Origin: Bacteroidota bacterium
GTDB taxonomy: Bacteria; Bacteroidota; Bacteroidia; Chitinophagales; LD1
Assembly: GCA_947476645.1 (NCBI GenBank)
Contig: CANJRM010000022.1
Location: 1-36,060 of the forward strand
DNA length: 36,060 nucleotides
Reading direction: 5' to 3'
In this document: positions 7,997 through 16,375 of the stretch, in pieces
Position numbering within the stretch: the first letter of the stretch is position 1
How the letters are laid out: each line of letters starts with the position of its first letter
Translations under genes and position numbers: made by a program
Notes under the pieces: model-generated
Seen by the model: the letters and a program-made list of their open reading frames with translations, nothing else
Database searches by the model: none
Told to the model about the DNA's origin: nothing

Positions 7997-8893
7997 ATGC
8001 TATTACGACCACCTGCATTACAAAAAGGAGATTCAATTTATCTCCTGAGCACAGCGCGAAAAATTTCGTTAGAAGAATTACAGCCCGCTATTCAAACTTT
8101 TGAAACTTGGGGATTGAAAGTGGTGATTGGAAAAACAATCGGAAAAGAGTTTCGTCAGTTTGCAGGAACTGATGTAGAGCGCAAAGAAGATTTTCAATTC
8201 GCGTTGGATGATAAAAACATCAAAGCAATTATTTGCGCGCGTGGCGGCTATGGCACCGTGCGCATGATGGACGATTTGAATTACGATGAGTTTATGAAAC
8301 ATCCGAAATGGGTGGTGGGGTTTAGTGATGTTACTTTTTTGCATACCGATATTTCAAACAACCTCGGCATTCAAACACTCCATGGCGTAATGCCTTTTAG
8401 TTTTTTAAAGGCAACATCCGAAGCTATTGAAACTTTGCGCAAAGAATTGTTTGGAATAAAAAACGAATTTGAAATTGCTCGACATGAATTGAATCGCATT
8501 GGCAATGCCGAAGGAATTTTAATAGGCGGAAATCTTTCCATTCTTTATAGCATTACCGGAACAAAAAGCGGTATCAATACTTCAGGCAAAATTCTTTTTC
8601 TCGAAGATTTAGATGAATACCTCTATCACATCGACCGCATGATGATGAATCTGAAACGTTCGAGCAAACTGAATGATTTAGCTGGATTAGTTATTGGCAG
8701 TTTCACTGAAATGAAAGACAACAAAGTGGCTTTTGGTTGCACCGCTTATGATATCATAGCTGAACACGTAGCAGAGTTCAAGTATCCTGTTTGTTACAAT
8801 TTCCCAGCGGGGCATATTGAAGATAACCGCGCACTCGTTATAGGAAGAAAATATTCTTTGCAGGTGAGTAACGATTCGGTAAAATTATTCTGA
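7997..8893 (+). CDS. LD-carboxypeptidase, peptidase family S66 (LdcA/MccF type)
   Basis: 298 residues, cytosolic. Family S66 enzymes remove the terminal D-Ala from murein tetrapeptides during cell-wall recycling; the MccF branch cleaves microcin-type substrates. The S66 signature ARGGYG (81-86) is followed by 'VVGFSDVTFLH' with nucleophile Ser110; the other triad members are probably Glu203 in 'LFLEDLDEYLY' and His273 in 'FPAGHIEDNRAL'. Length matches the family (about 300). The stop TGA overlaps the next ATG by one base (TGATG), so it is coupled to pnuC. LdcA or MccF cannot be separated by eye; LdcA is the more likely role. Confidence 0.9.
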   Translation: MLLRPPALQKGDSIYLLSTARKISLEELQPAIQTFETWGLKVVIGKTIGKEFRQFAGTDVERKEDFQFALDDKNIKAIICARGGYGTVRMMDDLNYDEFMKHPKWVVGFSDVTFLHTDISNNLGIQTLHGVMPFSFLKATSEAIETLRKELFGIKNEFEIARHELNRIGNAEGILIGGNLSILYSITGTKSGINTSGKILFLEDLDEYLYHIDRMMMNLKRSSKLNDLAGLVIGSFTEMKDNKVAFGCTAYDIIAEHVAEFKYPVCYNFPAGHIEDNRALVIGRKYSLQVSNDSVKLF

Positions 8894-9450
8894 TGGATAA
8901 TTGGTTAGAATATGCCGGTGTTGCTTTCGGAATTATTTACGTGTTGTTGGCTTCGCGCAGTAACATTTGGTGTTGGTTAGCCGGTATTATCAGTTCGGCA
9001 ATTTATATCTACATCAATCTTACACATCAGCTTTTTCAGGACGCCATTCTTCAAACGTATTATGTGGTGGCAGGATTTTATGGTTGGTGGCTTTGGAATA
9101 AAAAAGGAAATACAGAACATGAAATAAGCATCACCTCCTTGTCGCTTCAACAAAATATGATACTGATTTGTTTCGGTGCATTACTTGTTCCTGTTTTGGG
9201 TTTTGTGTTTTCAAAACTTGGCAATTCACTTTCTTATTTCGATTCGGCAGTTACTATTTTCAGTTTCATTGCCACCTGGATGACGGCAAAAAAGATTTTA
9301 GAGAACTGGCTTTTCTGGATTGTGATTGATTTGGTGGCTGCGGTTATGTATTACATCAAGCATCTCGAACTTACTTCTGCTCTTTATGTTTTCTTTGCTG
9401 TAATTGCCGCCTATGGCTATTTCGAATGGAAGAAAACTTTGGCTAAATGA
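8893..9450 (+). CDS. pnuC: Nicotinamide riboside transporter, PnuC family
   Basis: Integral inner-membrane protein of 185 residues with about seven helices; takes up nicotinamide riboside for NAD synthesis by facilitated diffusion, pulled by phosphorylation inside the cell. The family pattern is visible: N-terminal 'WLEYAGVAFGIIYVLLASRSNIWCWLAGIISSAIYIYI', then 'YYVVAGFYGWWLWNKKG' with the Trp-rich substrate region, and a C-terminal 'VFFAVIAAYGYFEWKK'. It overlaps the gene before it by 1 nt and the kinase after it by 4 nt (ATGA), so it is the middle gene of a tightly coupled operon whose last member supplies the trapping kinase. Confidence 0.93.
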   Translation: MDNWLEYAGVAFGIIYVLLASRSNIWCWLAGIISSAIYIYINLTHQLFQDAILQTYYVVAGFYGWWLWNKKGNTEHEISITSLSLQQNMILICFGALLVPVLGFVFSKLGNSLSYFDSAVTIFSFIATWMTAKKILENWLFWIVIDLVAAVMYYIKHLELTSALYVFFAVIAAYGYFEWKKTLAK

Positions 9451-9968
9451 TTTACAAAATCACGCTTACGGGAACCGAGTCAACCGGCAAATCAACGCTG
9501 GCGGAAAAACTTTCCATTCATTATAAAACCATTCACGCTCCTGATTATTCGCGCTATTACATCGGGCAATTAGAGCGCGCTTATACATATACCGATATCC
9601 TGAAAATTGCTGAAGGAATTATTGAACAGGAGAACAACATGATTCGCCAAGCCAATAAAATTTTGTTCAGCGATAACGACCTCATCAACATAAAAATCTG
9701 GTTGCAGTATTACAGATGGGATGTGCCGCAATGGCTCAACGATGAAATTAAAAAACGCAAAAGCGATTTGTATTTGCTGTGCGATATTGATTTGCCCTGG
9801 ATGCCCGATCCGCAACGCTCCAATCCAAACGATCGCACAGAATTATTCAACGAGTTCTCCAACGAGTTAAACTCTATAGACGCTAATTTCAAATTCGTGA
9901 GCGGAGCTTTGACCGACAGAACCGAAATTGCCATTGCGCATATCGATACGTTTTTGATTAATCAATAG
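9447..9968 (+). CDS. NadR-like ribosylnicotinamide kinase (kinase domain only)
   Basis: 173 residues. The Walker A motif GTESTGKST is at 8-16, and 'LLCDIDLPWMPDPQRSNPNDR' is the characteristic later motif of the NadR kinase domain. It would phosphorylate nicotinamide riboside entering through PnuC to NMN. The N-terminal HTH and the NMN adenylyltransferase domain of enterobacterial NadR are absent, as in many Bacteroidota homologues, so adenylylation must be done elsewhere. Its ATG overlaps the pnuC stop. Strong call from motif plus neighbour. Confidence 0.9.
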   Translation: MIYKITLTGTESTGKSTLAEKLSIHYKTIHAPDYSRYYIGQLERAYTYTDILKIAEGIIEQENNMIRQANKILFSDNDLINIKIWLQYYRWDVPQWLNDEIKKRKSDLYLLCDIDLPWMPDPQRSNPNDRTELFNEFSNELNSIDANFKFVSGALTDRTEIAIAHIDTFLINQ

Positions 9969-10015
9969 AAAAGAACAATTTCCGACTTGTATCGTATAAT
10001 TTGTTTCCGAATACC

Positions 10016-11812
10016 ATGACCGAGAGTTCAGCAGTTAAATTAGCTTTTGAAGAACAGATTGAAAATTTACTTGCCGAGTTTGAGCAACGCAAAAAACTCC
10101 GCGATACTACCTGTTCTCACATCGCTCTTGAAGCACTTCACCTAGCTAAAGAGAAGGGTGATAAAGCGCTTTGGCTTAATGCTGCCACCACGCTCACACA
10201 TTACTATGCCGACATTACCAGTGAGTTCGAAAAAGCAATTCAGTATTTGCAGGAAGTAGTTGATGCGTTGGATGATGAAAAAGATGCGGAACAAAAATCG
10301 GAATTCTACAGGCGCATAGGTTTGAATTACGATTACTTAGGCGAACTCATCAAATCGAAATTGGCTTATGATGATTCTGTTCGACTACTCGAAACCAAAA
10401 CTGATTTAAGCGAAACGGGATTCTTAACGCTTGCGCGTTCGCTATTCAATGAGTCCATTATTTATGGTGACTTAGGATTAGAAACGCTTTCGAAAGAATA
10501 TCTGCATAAGGCATTTGAGTATTTTCAGAAAGCCAATTACAAGCAGGGTATTTCGCGTTGTTACATTTCGTTTGGTATAGAAGCATACGACAAAAAGGAA
10601 ACCGGAAAAGCGCTGGAGTTTTATGAAAAAGCAATTGCTATTGCTGAAGAAATAAACGACACACCGCCTTACTGCATTGCTATGGCAAACTGCGGAATTG
10701 TGTATGCCGATTTAGGAGAAAAAGAAAAAGCAATTGACTGTTCCGTGAAGGCAATTGAGCGCGTAAAAAATCAAACTAACAAACATTTTGAGTTGAGTAT
10801 TTATCAGTTGTCGGGGCGCATTTACCAAGTGGTAAAAGATTTTGAAAAGGCGCATGAACTTTTTACAACTGCCGATGGAATTTATGTTGACATGGGAAAG
10901 GTGGTTGACAATTTTGAGTTGTATAACTACTGGTCCGAAACCTTAAATGAATTGGGCAGACACAAGGAAGCGTATGAAAAACTTCAACGCTTCATGAAGC
11001 AGAAAGATGATTTGCATGAACTGAATAAGCAAGCAGAGCTGAGTGATGCTACGCTTCGCTTTAAATATGAAGAAGGAAAGAAGGAGCAGGATTTGCTCAA
11101 GAAAAAAAATGCAGAGATTGAGCAATACGCTCATCAATTAGAGATGTCGAATTTCGAATTGAAACAGTTTGCGCACGTGGCTTCGCACGATATGAAAGAA
11201 CCGCTGCGCATGATTTCAAATTACTCGCAACTTCTTGAGAAAAGCTTTAACGGACAATTAAAAATTGACCAGAAAGATTACATCTACTACATTAATGATG
11301 GAGCCAAACGCATGATGAATGTGATTCAGAGTTTATTGCATCTTTCTAAAATTAACTCGACACAACGAAAAGAAACAGTGAGTTTGAATGATGCGCTTGA
11401 TGAAGTGCAGCATTTACTTAAACCATACATTGAAGAAAAAAACGCCATCATCAAATCTGCTTTGCTTCCTGAAATTTCTGCTGATAAAATTCACATGATT
11501 CAGTTGCTGCAAAATCTGGTGACCAACGGAATTAAATACAACCGAACCAAACAGCCGGTTGTTGAAATTGGATATTCTTCTACTGAAAAAGATCATTGCA
11601 TTGAAGTGGCCGATAACGGAATTGGCATTGCAAAAGAATACCGCGATAAGGTGTTTATCATCTTTCAACGCCTGCACAACCGCAACGAGTTTGACGGCAC
11701 GGGCATTGGTCTTTCCATCTGCAAAAAAATTGTTGACTCGCTCAACGGCAAAATCTGGATTGAAGATTCTCCTCTGGGTGGAACAAAATTCTGTTTCACC
11801 ATTCCAAAATAA
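10016..11812 (+). CDS. Cytoplasmic sensor histidine kinase with N-terminal TPR domain
   Basis: 598 residues from ATG 10016 (a TTG 15 nt upstream extends the frame but overlaps a promoter-like TATAATTTG at 9995-10003). Residues about 10-330 are helical repeats of TPR type (for example 'GKALEFYEKAIAIAEEIND', 'EKEKAIDCSVKAIERVKNQ'). A coiled coil (about 335-380) leads to a HisKA domain with 'FAHVASHDMKEPLRMI', phospho-acceptor His391, and a HATPase domain with N box (LLQNLVTNGIKYN), G1 (VADNGIGI) and G2 (GTGIGLSICKKI). No signal peptide or membrane helix, so it senses a cytosolic state or partner protein. No response regulator is adjacent; a lone receiver lies at 24827. Confidence 0.92.
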   Translation: MTESSAVKLAFEEQIENLLAEFEQRKKLRDTTCSHIALEALHLAKEKGDKALWLNAATTLTHYYADITSEFEKAIQYLQEVVDALDDEKDAEQKSEFYRRIGLNYDYLGELIKSKLAYDDSVRLLETKTDLSETGFLTLARSLFNESIIYGDLGLETLSKEYLHKAFEYFQKANYKQGISRCYISFGIEAYDKKETGKALEFYEKAIAIAEEINDTPPYCIAMANCGIVYADLGEKEKAIDCSVKAIERVKNQTNKHFELSIYQLSGRIYQVVKDFEKAHELFTTADGIYVDMGKVVDNFELYNYWSETLNELGRHKEAYEKLQRFMKQKDDLHELNKQAELSDATLRFKYEEGKKEQDLLKKKNAEIEQYAHQLEMSNFELKQFAHVASHDMKEPLRMISNYSQLLEKSFNGQLKIDQKDYIYYINDGAKRMMNVIQSLLHLSKINSTQRKETVSLNDALDEVQHLLKPYIEEKNAIIKSALLPEISADKIHMIQLLQNLVTNGIKYNRTKQPVVEIGYSSTEKDHCIEVADNGIGIAKEYRDKVFIIFQRLHNRNEFDGTGIGLSICKKIVDSLNGKIWIEDSPLGGTKFCFTIPK

Positions 11813-11863
11813 CATTTAAGAAACCTGCACTTCTTATATTCGCTGCTTCAACATTAAAACGTT

Positions 11864-12874
11864 ATGCAGGCAATTATTCCCGTGGCGGGAGCCGGAACAA
11901 GGTTACGTCCGCTCACTTACACACAACCCAAGGTTTTAATTTCGGTAGCCGGAAAACCTATTCTCAGCTTTATCATTGACGAATTACAGGAAAACGGCAT
12001 CACCGATTTCGTTTTTGTAATAGGCTACCTCGGAGAAAAAATAAAAGAGTTCGTAGAGAAAAATTATCCGAAGCTCAATGCAAAATTTGTTCAGCAGGAA
12101 AAGCGCGAAGGTCTTGGTCACGCTATATGGATGGCAAAAGACCAGCTTGATTTAGATAAAGAATTAGTGATTCACCTCGGTGATACGATTGTAGATATTG
12201 ACATCAAAAAAATTCTTGCCGAGCAACATTCTACACTCGTTGTAAAGAAAGTTGATAATCCGCAGGCGTTTGGAGTAGCAGAAATTGATGCCGATGGATT
12301 TATTAAAAAGGTAGAAGAGAAACCAATGATACCCAAGAGCAATATGGCGTTGGTCGGTTTTTATTTTATAAAAGAAACGCGAAAACTTTTTGACGCGCTT
12401 GGATACAATATTCAAAACAACCTGCGCAACAACAATGAGTTTTACTTAACCGATGGTTTGCAGCAAATGATTAAGGATGGTGTGATTTTTAAAAGCCATA
12501 AAATTGAAAGCTGGTACGATGTAGGCAAAAAAGATATTCTGCTCGAAACAAATGCACTGTTGCTGAAGAAACTTGGAGACAAAGCAAGTAACAAAGGTGT
12601 GAGTGAAAACTCCATCCTCGTTCCGCCCGTGCAAATAGCAGCTGGAGCAAAAATCAAAAACTCGATTATAGGTCCCAATGTTTCTATTGGCGAAAACACC
12701 GAAATCAATTATTCCATCATCAAGAATTCTATTGTTGGTTCATTCAGCAAATTGGAAAATATGGTATTGCACTCATCGTTGATTGGCAGCGATTCCATCA
12801 TCAAAGGATTGAGCCAGAGTTTGAATATTGGAGATAATACAGAGATAGATTTGAGAGGAGAAAAGCAAAGCTAA
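11864..12874 (+). CDS. Sugar-1-phosphate nucleotidyltransferase with left-handed beta-helix tail
   Basis: 336 residues. The N-terminus is the NTP-transferase signature 'IIPVAGAGTRLRPLTYTQPKVLISVAGKPIL', with G-x-G-T-R-L for nucleotide binding and Lys in 'QPK'; 'HLGDTIVD' holds the metal-binding Asp and 'VEEKP' binds the sugar phosphate. From about residue 255, hexapeptide repeats ('SIIGPNVSIGENTEINYSIIKNSIVG') form a beta-helix. This matches glucose-1-phosphate thymidylyl/uridylyl or mannose-1-phosphate guanylyltransferase relatives of the long RmlA/GlmU-like class; the exact sugar cannot be told. It likely supplies NDP-sugar for polysaccharide synthesis. A -7-like TATATTCGC lies at 11835-11843. 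It is 7 nt before the next gene. Confidence 0.88.
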   Translation: MQAIIPVAGAGTRLRPLTYTQPKVLISVAGKPILSFIIDELQENGITDFVFVIGYLGEKIKEFVEKNYPKLNAKFVQQEKREGLGHAIWMAKDQLDLDKELVIHLGDTIVDIDIKKILAEQHSTLVVKKVDNPQAFGVAEIDADGFIKKVEEKPMIPKSNMALVGFYFIKETRKLFDALGYNIQNNLRNNNEFYLTDGLQQMIKDGVIFKSHKIESWYDVGKKDILLETNALLLKKLGDKASNKGVSENSILVPPVQIAAGAKIKNSIIGPNVSIGENTEINYSIIKNSIVGSFSKLENMVLHSSLIGSDSIIKGLSQSLNIGDNTEIDLRGEKQS

Positions 12875-12881
12875 TTAGCGA

Positions 12882-13823
12882 ATGAAAAACAGAGTTTGCG
12901 ATTTATTTGGAATTCAATATCCCATTATTCAGGCCGGCATGATTTGGTGCAGTGGTTGGGAACTGGCAAGTGCAGTAAGCAATGCAGGTGGCTTAGGAAT
13001 TATTGGAAGCGGAAGTATGTATCCCGAAATTCTGCGCGAGCAGATTCGCAACTGCAAAGCCGCAACATCAAAACCATTTGGTGTAAACGTACCGTTGCTT
13101 TATCCTGATATTGACAAACACATTGCTATAATTATTGAAGAAGGAGTGAAAATTGTTTTCACCAGCGCGGGCAATCCGAAAACGTGGACGAAGCATTTAC
13201 AGCAACACGGCATTAAAGTGGTGCATGTAGTTTCATCATCTAAGTTTGCAAAGAAAGTAGAAGATGCCGGTTGCGATGCGGTGGTATGCGAGGGTTTTGA
13301 AGCAGGCGGACACAACGGAAGAGAAGAGACAACTACTTTCGTTTTAATTCCGCAAGTGCGCGCGGCCACTAATCTTCCATTGATTGCTGCTGGTGGAATT
13401 GGCACAGGCAAAGGAATGTTAGCGGCAATGGTTTTGGGAGCTGAAGGAGTTCAGATAGGAACAAGATTCGTTGCGAGTATTGAATCATCGGGGCATGAGA
13501 ATTTTAAAAACATGATAGTAAACGCACAGGAAGGAGATACGATGCTCTCGATGAAAAAAGTGGTGCCTGTTCGTTTGGTGAAAAATGATTTTCAAAAACG
13601 CATTCAGGAAGCAGAAGATAAAGGGGCAAGCAAAGAAGAACTCGAACAAATTCTTGGTCGCGCGCGTGCAAAAAAGGGAATGTATGAAGGTGACATGAAC
13701 GAAGGCGAATTGGAGATTGGTCAAATTGCTTCGTTTGTAAAAGAGATAAAACCTGCTGCTGAAATTGTGAATGAGATATGGAACGAGTTTCTGGAGGCGA
13801 AGAAAAATACAGCGGCTCTTTAG
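12882..13823 (+). CDS. Nitronate monooxygenase / FabK-like FMN enzyme
   Basis: 313 residues with an FMN-binding TIM barrel of the 2-nitropropane dioxygenase family. Landmarks: 'YPIIQAGMIWCSG' near the N-terminus, 'NAGGLGIIGSG', the central 'CEGFEAGGHNGREE' with His144, and the phosphate-binding 'IAAGGIGTGKGMLAAMVLGAEGVQIGTRF'. The same fold serves nitronate oxidation (Nmo) and enoyl-ACP reduction (FabK); His at this position is common to both, so the choice is open. It starts 7 nt after the nucleotidyltransferase, suggesting cotranscription, and is followed by a palindromic repeat. Confidence 0.88.
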   Translation: MKNRVCDLFGIQYPIIQAGMIWCSGWELASAVSNAGGLGIIGSGSMYPEILREQIRNCKAATSKPFGVNVPLLYPDIDKHIAIIIEEGVKIVFTSAGNPKTWTKHLQQHGIKVVHVVSSSKFAKKVEDAGCDAVVCEGFEAGGHNGREETTTFVLIPQVRAATNLPLIAAGGIGTGKGMLAAMVLGAEGVQIGTRFVASIESSGHENFKNMIVNAQEGDTMLSMKKVVPVRLVKNDFQKRIQEAEDKGASKEELEQILGRARAKKGMYEGDMNEGELEIGQIASFVKEIKPAAEIVNEIWNEFLEAKKNTAAL

Positions 13824-13830
13824 CCTTACG

Positions 13831-13887
13831 TCACCCTGAGCTTGTCGAAGGGTTTTCCAAATATGGTTCGACAAGCTCACCATGACA
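13831..13887. repeat. REP-like palindrome, copy 1
   Basis: Inverted arms around TGAGCTTGTCGAA (left 13831-13852, right 13867-13887), flanked by TCA/TGA, separated by a short A/T-rich loop. Related copies are at 16230-16289 and 25268-25315. It lies between the FMN enzyme and pyrH and could act as a 3' hairpin. Confidence 0.85.
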
Positions 13888-13935
13888 TATTTTCCTTTCT
13901 CTTCGATTTAATCTTTAGGCGATTCAACCCTCTTT

Positions 13936-13946
13936 TATATTTTCGC
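13936..13946 (+). promoter_or_regulatory. Putative -7 promoter box TATATTTTCGC for pyrH
   Basis: Identical to the 11-mer before the ldcA-like gene and ending 4 nt before ATG 13951, so a near-leaderless pyrH-frr transcript is predicted. Confidence 0.45.
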
Positions 13947-13950
13947 CACT

Positions 13951-14658
13951 ATGCAATACAAGCGCATCCTTCTAAAACTCAGCGGAGAATCTTTAATGGG
14001 CAGCAAGCAATTTGGTATTGATGCCGATATGGTGATGCTCTACGCCAACGAAATTAAGCAGGCAACCAATGCCGGTGTGCAGGTGGCAGTAGTAATTGGC
14101 GGAGGAAATATTTTCAGAGGAATACAGGCAACTGCCAATGGCATTGACCGTGTGCAGGGTGATTATATGGGAATGCTTGCCACCGTGATAAACAGCATGG
14201 CATTGCAAAGCGGTTTAGAAAAAATTGGTGTGAGCACACGATTGCTGAGTGCTATTGAAATGAAAGAAATTGCCGAGCCGTTTATTAAACGCAGAGCGGT
14301 TCGTCATTTAGAAAAAGGTCGTGTGGTAATTTTTGGTGCGGGAACGGGTAACCCTTATTTTACTACGGATACCGCTGCAGCATTACGCGCTACCGAAATT
14401 GAGGCCGATGTAATTTTGAAAGGAACAAGAGTAGATGGCATTTACGATTCAGACCCTGAGAAAAACCCGAAGGCGAAAAAATTTGACAAGCTAAGTTTCG
14501 GTGATGCGTTAAAGAAAAAATTAAGCATAATGGATTTAACTGCGTTTACCCTTTGTCAGGAAAATCATTTGCCCATTATTGTTTTTGACGTAAACAAAAA
14601 GGGCAACCTCAAAAAAGTGCTGGACGGAAAAAAGATTGGAACTGTAGTAACAGACTAA
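13951..14658 (+). CDS. pyrH: UMP kinase
   Basis: Converts UMP to UDP in pyrimidine nucleotide synthesis; hexameric amino-acid-kinase-fold enzyme of the cytosol. 235 residues, the normal bacterial length. Family blocks are intact: '[12 protein letters not shown]' at the N-terminus, '[11 protein letters not shown]', '[13 protein letters not shown]', '[17 protein letters not shown]', '[12 protein letters not shown]' and C-terminal '[20 protein letters not shown]'. Followed after 44 nt by frr, the standard bacterial gene order. Near-leaderless start predicted from the upstream -7-like box. Confidence 0.97.
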   Translation: MQYKRILLKLSGESLMGSKQFGIDADMVMLYANEIKQATNAGVQVAVVIGGGNIFRGIQATANGIDRVQGDYMGMLATVINSMALQSGLEKIGVSTRLLSAIEMKEIAEPFIKRRAVRHLEKGRVVIFGAGTGNPYFTTDTAAALRATEIEADVILKGTRVDGIYDSDPEKNPKAKKFDKLSFGDALKKKLSIMDLTAFTLCQENHLPIIVFDVNKKGNLKKVLDGKKIGTVVTD

Positions 14659-14663
14659 AACCC

Positions 14664-14695
14664 GAATTGCCTAATTACCTAATAAACTAATTACC
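14664..14695 (+). repeat. Four-unit octamer array between pyrH and frr
   Basis: Four successive 8-nt units related to TAATTACC (GAATTGCC, TAATTACC twice, TAATAAAC) fill most of the 44-nt gap between pyrH and frr. It resembles the heptamer arrays found inside genes of this window, with a unit one base longer. Confidence 0.6.
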
Positions 14696-14702
14696 ATTTA
14701 TC

Positions 14703-15269
14703 ATGACAGACGCAGACGTAAAAAAACTTTTAGACGACACAAAGAACCAGATGCAAAAAGCATTGGAGCATTTTGAATTTGAACTTTCAAAAATAAGAGC
14801 GGGACGTGCCAACTCGGGCATGCTCGATGGCATAGAAGTAAATGCTTACGGAGCCATGACTCCTATTTTTCAGGTGGGAAATATTTCTACTCCTGATGCA
14901 AGAACGCTTTCTATTCAGCCGTGGGATGCTTCGTTATTACCCGAAATTGAAAAAGCAATTTTGAAAGCGAACATAGGCATCACTCCGCAAAATGACGGAA
15001 AGATTATTCGTTTGAATATTCCTCAAATGACCGAAGAGCGCAGAAAAGATTTAGTGAAAAATGCAAAAGCAGAAGCAGAAAAAGCCCGCATCTCTATTCG
15101 CACTATTCGCAAAGAGGCAAATGAGCAGGTGAAGAAATTTCAAAAGGACGGATTACCGGAAGACAGCGCGAAGAACGCTGAAACTTTGGTGCAGAATATC
15201 ACGAATGATTTCTCAGCTAAGGTAGAGAAGCACTTAGAAGTGAAAGAGAAAGAAGTGATGACAGTGTAG
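14703..15269 (+). CDS. frr: Ribosome recycling factor
   Basis: Works with EF-G to split post-termination ribosomes. 188 residues against the usual 185. Visible family blocks are 'FELSKIRAGRANSGMLDGIEVNAYG', 'TPDARTLSIQPWDASLLPEIEKAI', 'ITPQNDGKIIRLNIPQMTEERRKDLVK' and the C-terminal long helix 'RKEANEQVKKFQKDGLPEDSAKNAE'. It is downstream of pyrH in the common pyrH-frr pair and converges on a minus-strand gene whose stop is 33 nt away. Confidence 0.97.
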   Translation: MTDADVKKLLDDTKNQMQKALEHFEFELSKIRAGRANSGMLDGIEVNAYGAMTPIFQVGNISTPDARTLSIQPWDASLLPEIEKAILKANIGITPQNDGKIIRLNIPQMTEERRKDLVKNAKAEAEKARISIRTIRKEANEQVKKFQKDGLPEDSAKNAETLVQNITNDFSAKVEKHLEVKEKEVMTV

Positions 15270-15301
15270 TCTTCCAAGATTCTCATCAGGTTCTACAATA
15301 C

Positions 15302-16186
15302 TTACTGAGGTATTATCGAAACTTCTTCCTCCAACTTTCCATCCCTGAACATTCTTAAATAATGTTTCTTGTTATCCATTTCATCGCTGCCTATTTGGTA
15401 GTTGTAAGCGTATTCGCCTTCGCGCTGCGTTTCGTTTACATACACTTTTTTCATGTGGTTGTCTTCGTCAAATAAAGCCACCAATATTTTTGAAGTTCTT
15501 GAAAAGCTATAACTCAAACTGCCCGAGTAAACAGTGCGTGTGGTAATGGTGTGTTGTGGTGCTGAGTAAGATTCGCCAGATGCTTCTTCATAAATCTGAG
15601 TGGGCAAAATTCCTTTTGCTTTAGCCACAAATCTTCGAAGGTCATACATCATAACGGTGTCTTCGCTGTAAATGGAAGACAAAGCATAATCATTCGTGAA
15701 ACACCACACGGCATTTTGTGCGGCATCGGTTTGATATTTTTTGCAGTTCAGTAGTTCGGTAAGCCCGAGTAAATTTCCGGTGGCTCGATTGCGCAAAACA
15801 AATTTAGCATCGGATGATGGAGCACCATCGTGCGCTTCGGTGCACATGGCATAAATGCGGTAGTTCTTTTTCTGTTTCGATGGAAGTTTTACAATCAGCG
15901 ATTGTGTAACAATCATGGTTTGTAACGAAGAATCATCAGGAACCAATCTGTAGCCATATTCGAGATTCAAATTCAGATTTTCATTCGAAGCATTGCTTAG
16001 TTCCATAGCCATGCAGGGACCGTGATGTGAAGACGATGCACCATGAAACGAAGTGTCGGGCTTTGCCCCGCTCATATTTATATGCACTAATTTTTTCTGA
16101 ACGGCTTCGGAAAGTTTGTAAGAAGTTTCGGCATGTGTGCCGAAAGCAAAAAACACCGGGAGCAGCAAAAGAAGAATTGGTTTCAT
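15302..16186 (-). CDS. Secreted protein of unknown function
   Basis: 294 residues with a signal peptide (MKPILLLLLPVFFAFGTHAE). The mature part has a His/Ser-rich patch ('SFHGASSSHHGPCMAMELSN', about 47-66), a conserved-looking Cys pair region ('CTEAH', 'LNCKKYQ', 'WCFTND') and a C-terminal stretch ('ILVALFDEDNHMKKVYVNETQREGEYAYNYQIGSD') that looks like a small beta-sandwich of the FlgD-Ig kind. No catalytic motif recognised and no T9SS tail. Single gene between frr (convergent) and udk (divergent). Probably periplasmic or surface; function unknown. Confidence 0.65.
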   Translation of the reverse strand: MKPILLLLLPVFFAFGTHAETSYKLSEAVQKKLVHINMSGAKPDTSFHGASSSHHGPCMAMELSNASNENLNLNLEYGYRLVPDDSSLQTMIVTQSLIVKLPSKQKKNYRIYAMCTEAHDGAPSSDAKFVLRNRATGNLLGLTELLNCKKYQTDAAQNAVWCFTNDYALSSIYSEDTVMMYDLRRFVAKAKGILPTQIYEEASGESYSAPQHTITTRTVYSGSLSYSFSRTSKILVALFDEDNHMKKVYVNETQREGEYAYNYQIGSDEMDNKKHYLRMFRDGKLEEEVSIIPQ

Positions 16187-16229
16187 GGCTTCGTTTTTAG
16201 ATTAAACAGAATATTGTCTTTAGACCAAA

Positions 16230-16289
16230 TGTCACCCTGAGCTTGTCGAAGGGTTAAGCGTAAAAGGCTTCGACAGGCTCAGCCTGACA
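16230..16289. repeat. REP-like palindrome, copy 2
   Basis: Left arm with CACCCTGAGCTTGTCGAAGG (16230-16253) and right arm with TTCGACAGGCTCAGCCTGACA's complement pairing (16269-16289). Same family as 13831-13887 and 25268-25315. It lies between divergently transcribed genes (secreted unknown and udk), so here it is not a simple 3' hairpin. Confidence 0.85.
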
Positions 16290-16375
16290 TGTTGAGTTTA
16301 TGTTCTCTAAACTCCAACTGCTACAGTATAACGCTGCGTTGAACTCATTTATTATCTTGCGCAAAAAAATATTTC

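Noticed and set aside
11414-11815. 133-residue minus-strand frame opposite the histidine kinase
   Set aside because: The plus strand here encodes the intact N, G1 and G2 boxes of the ATPase domain.
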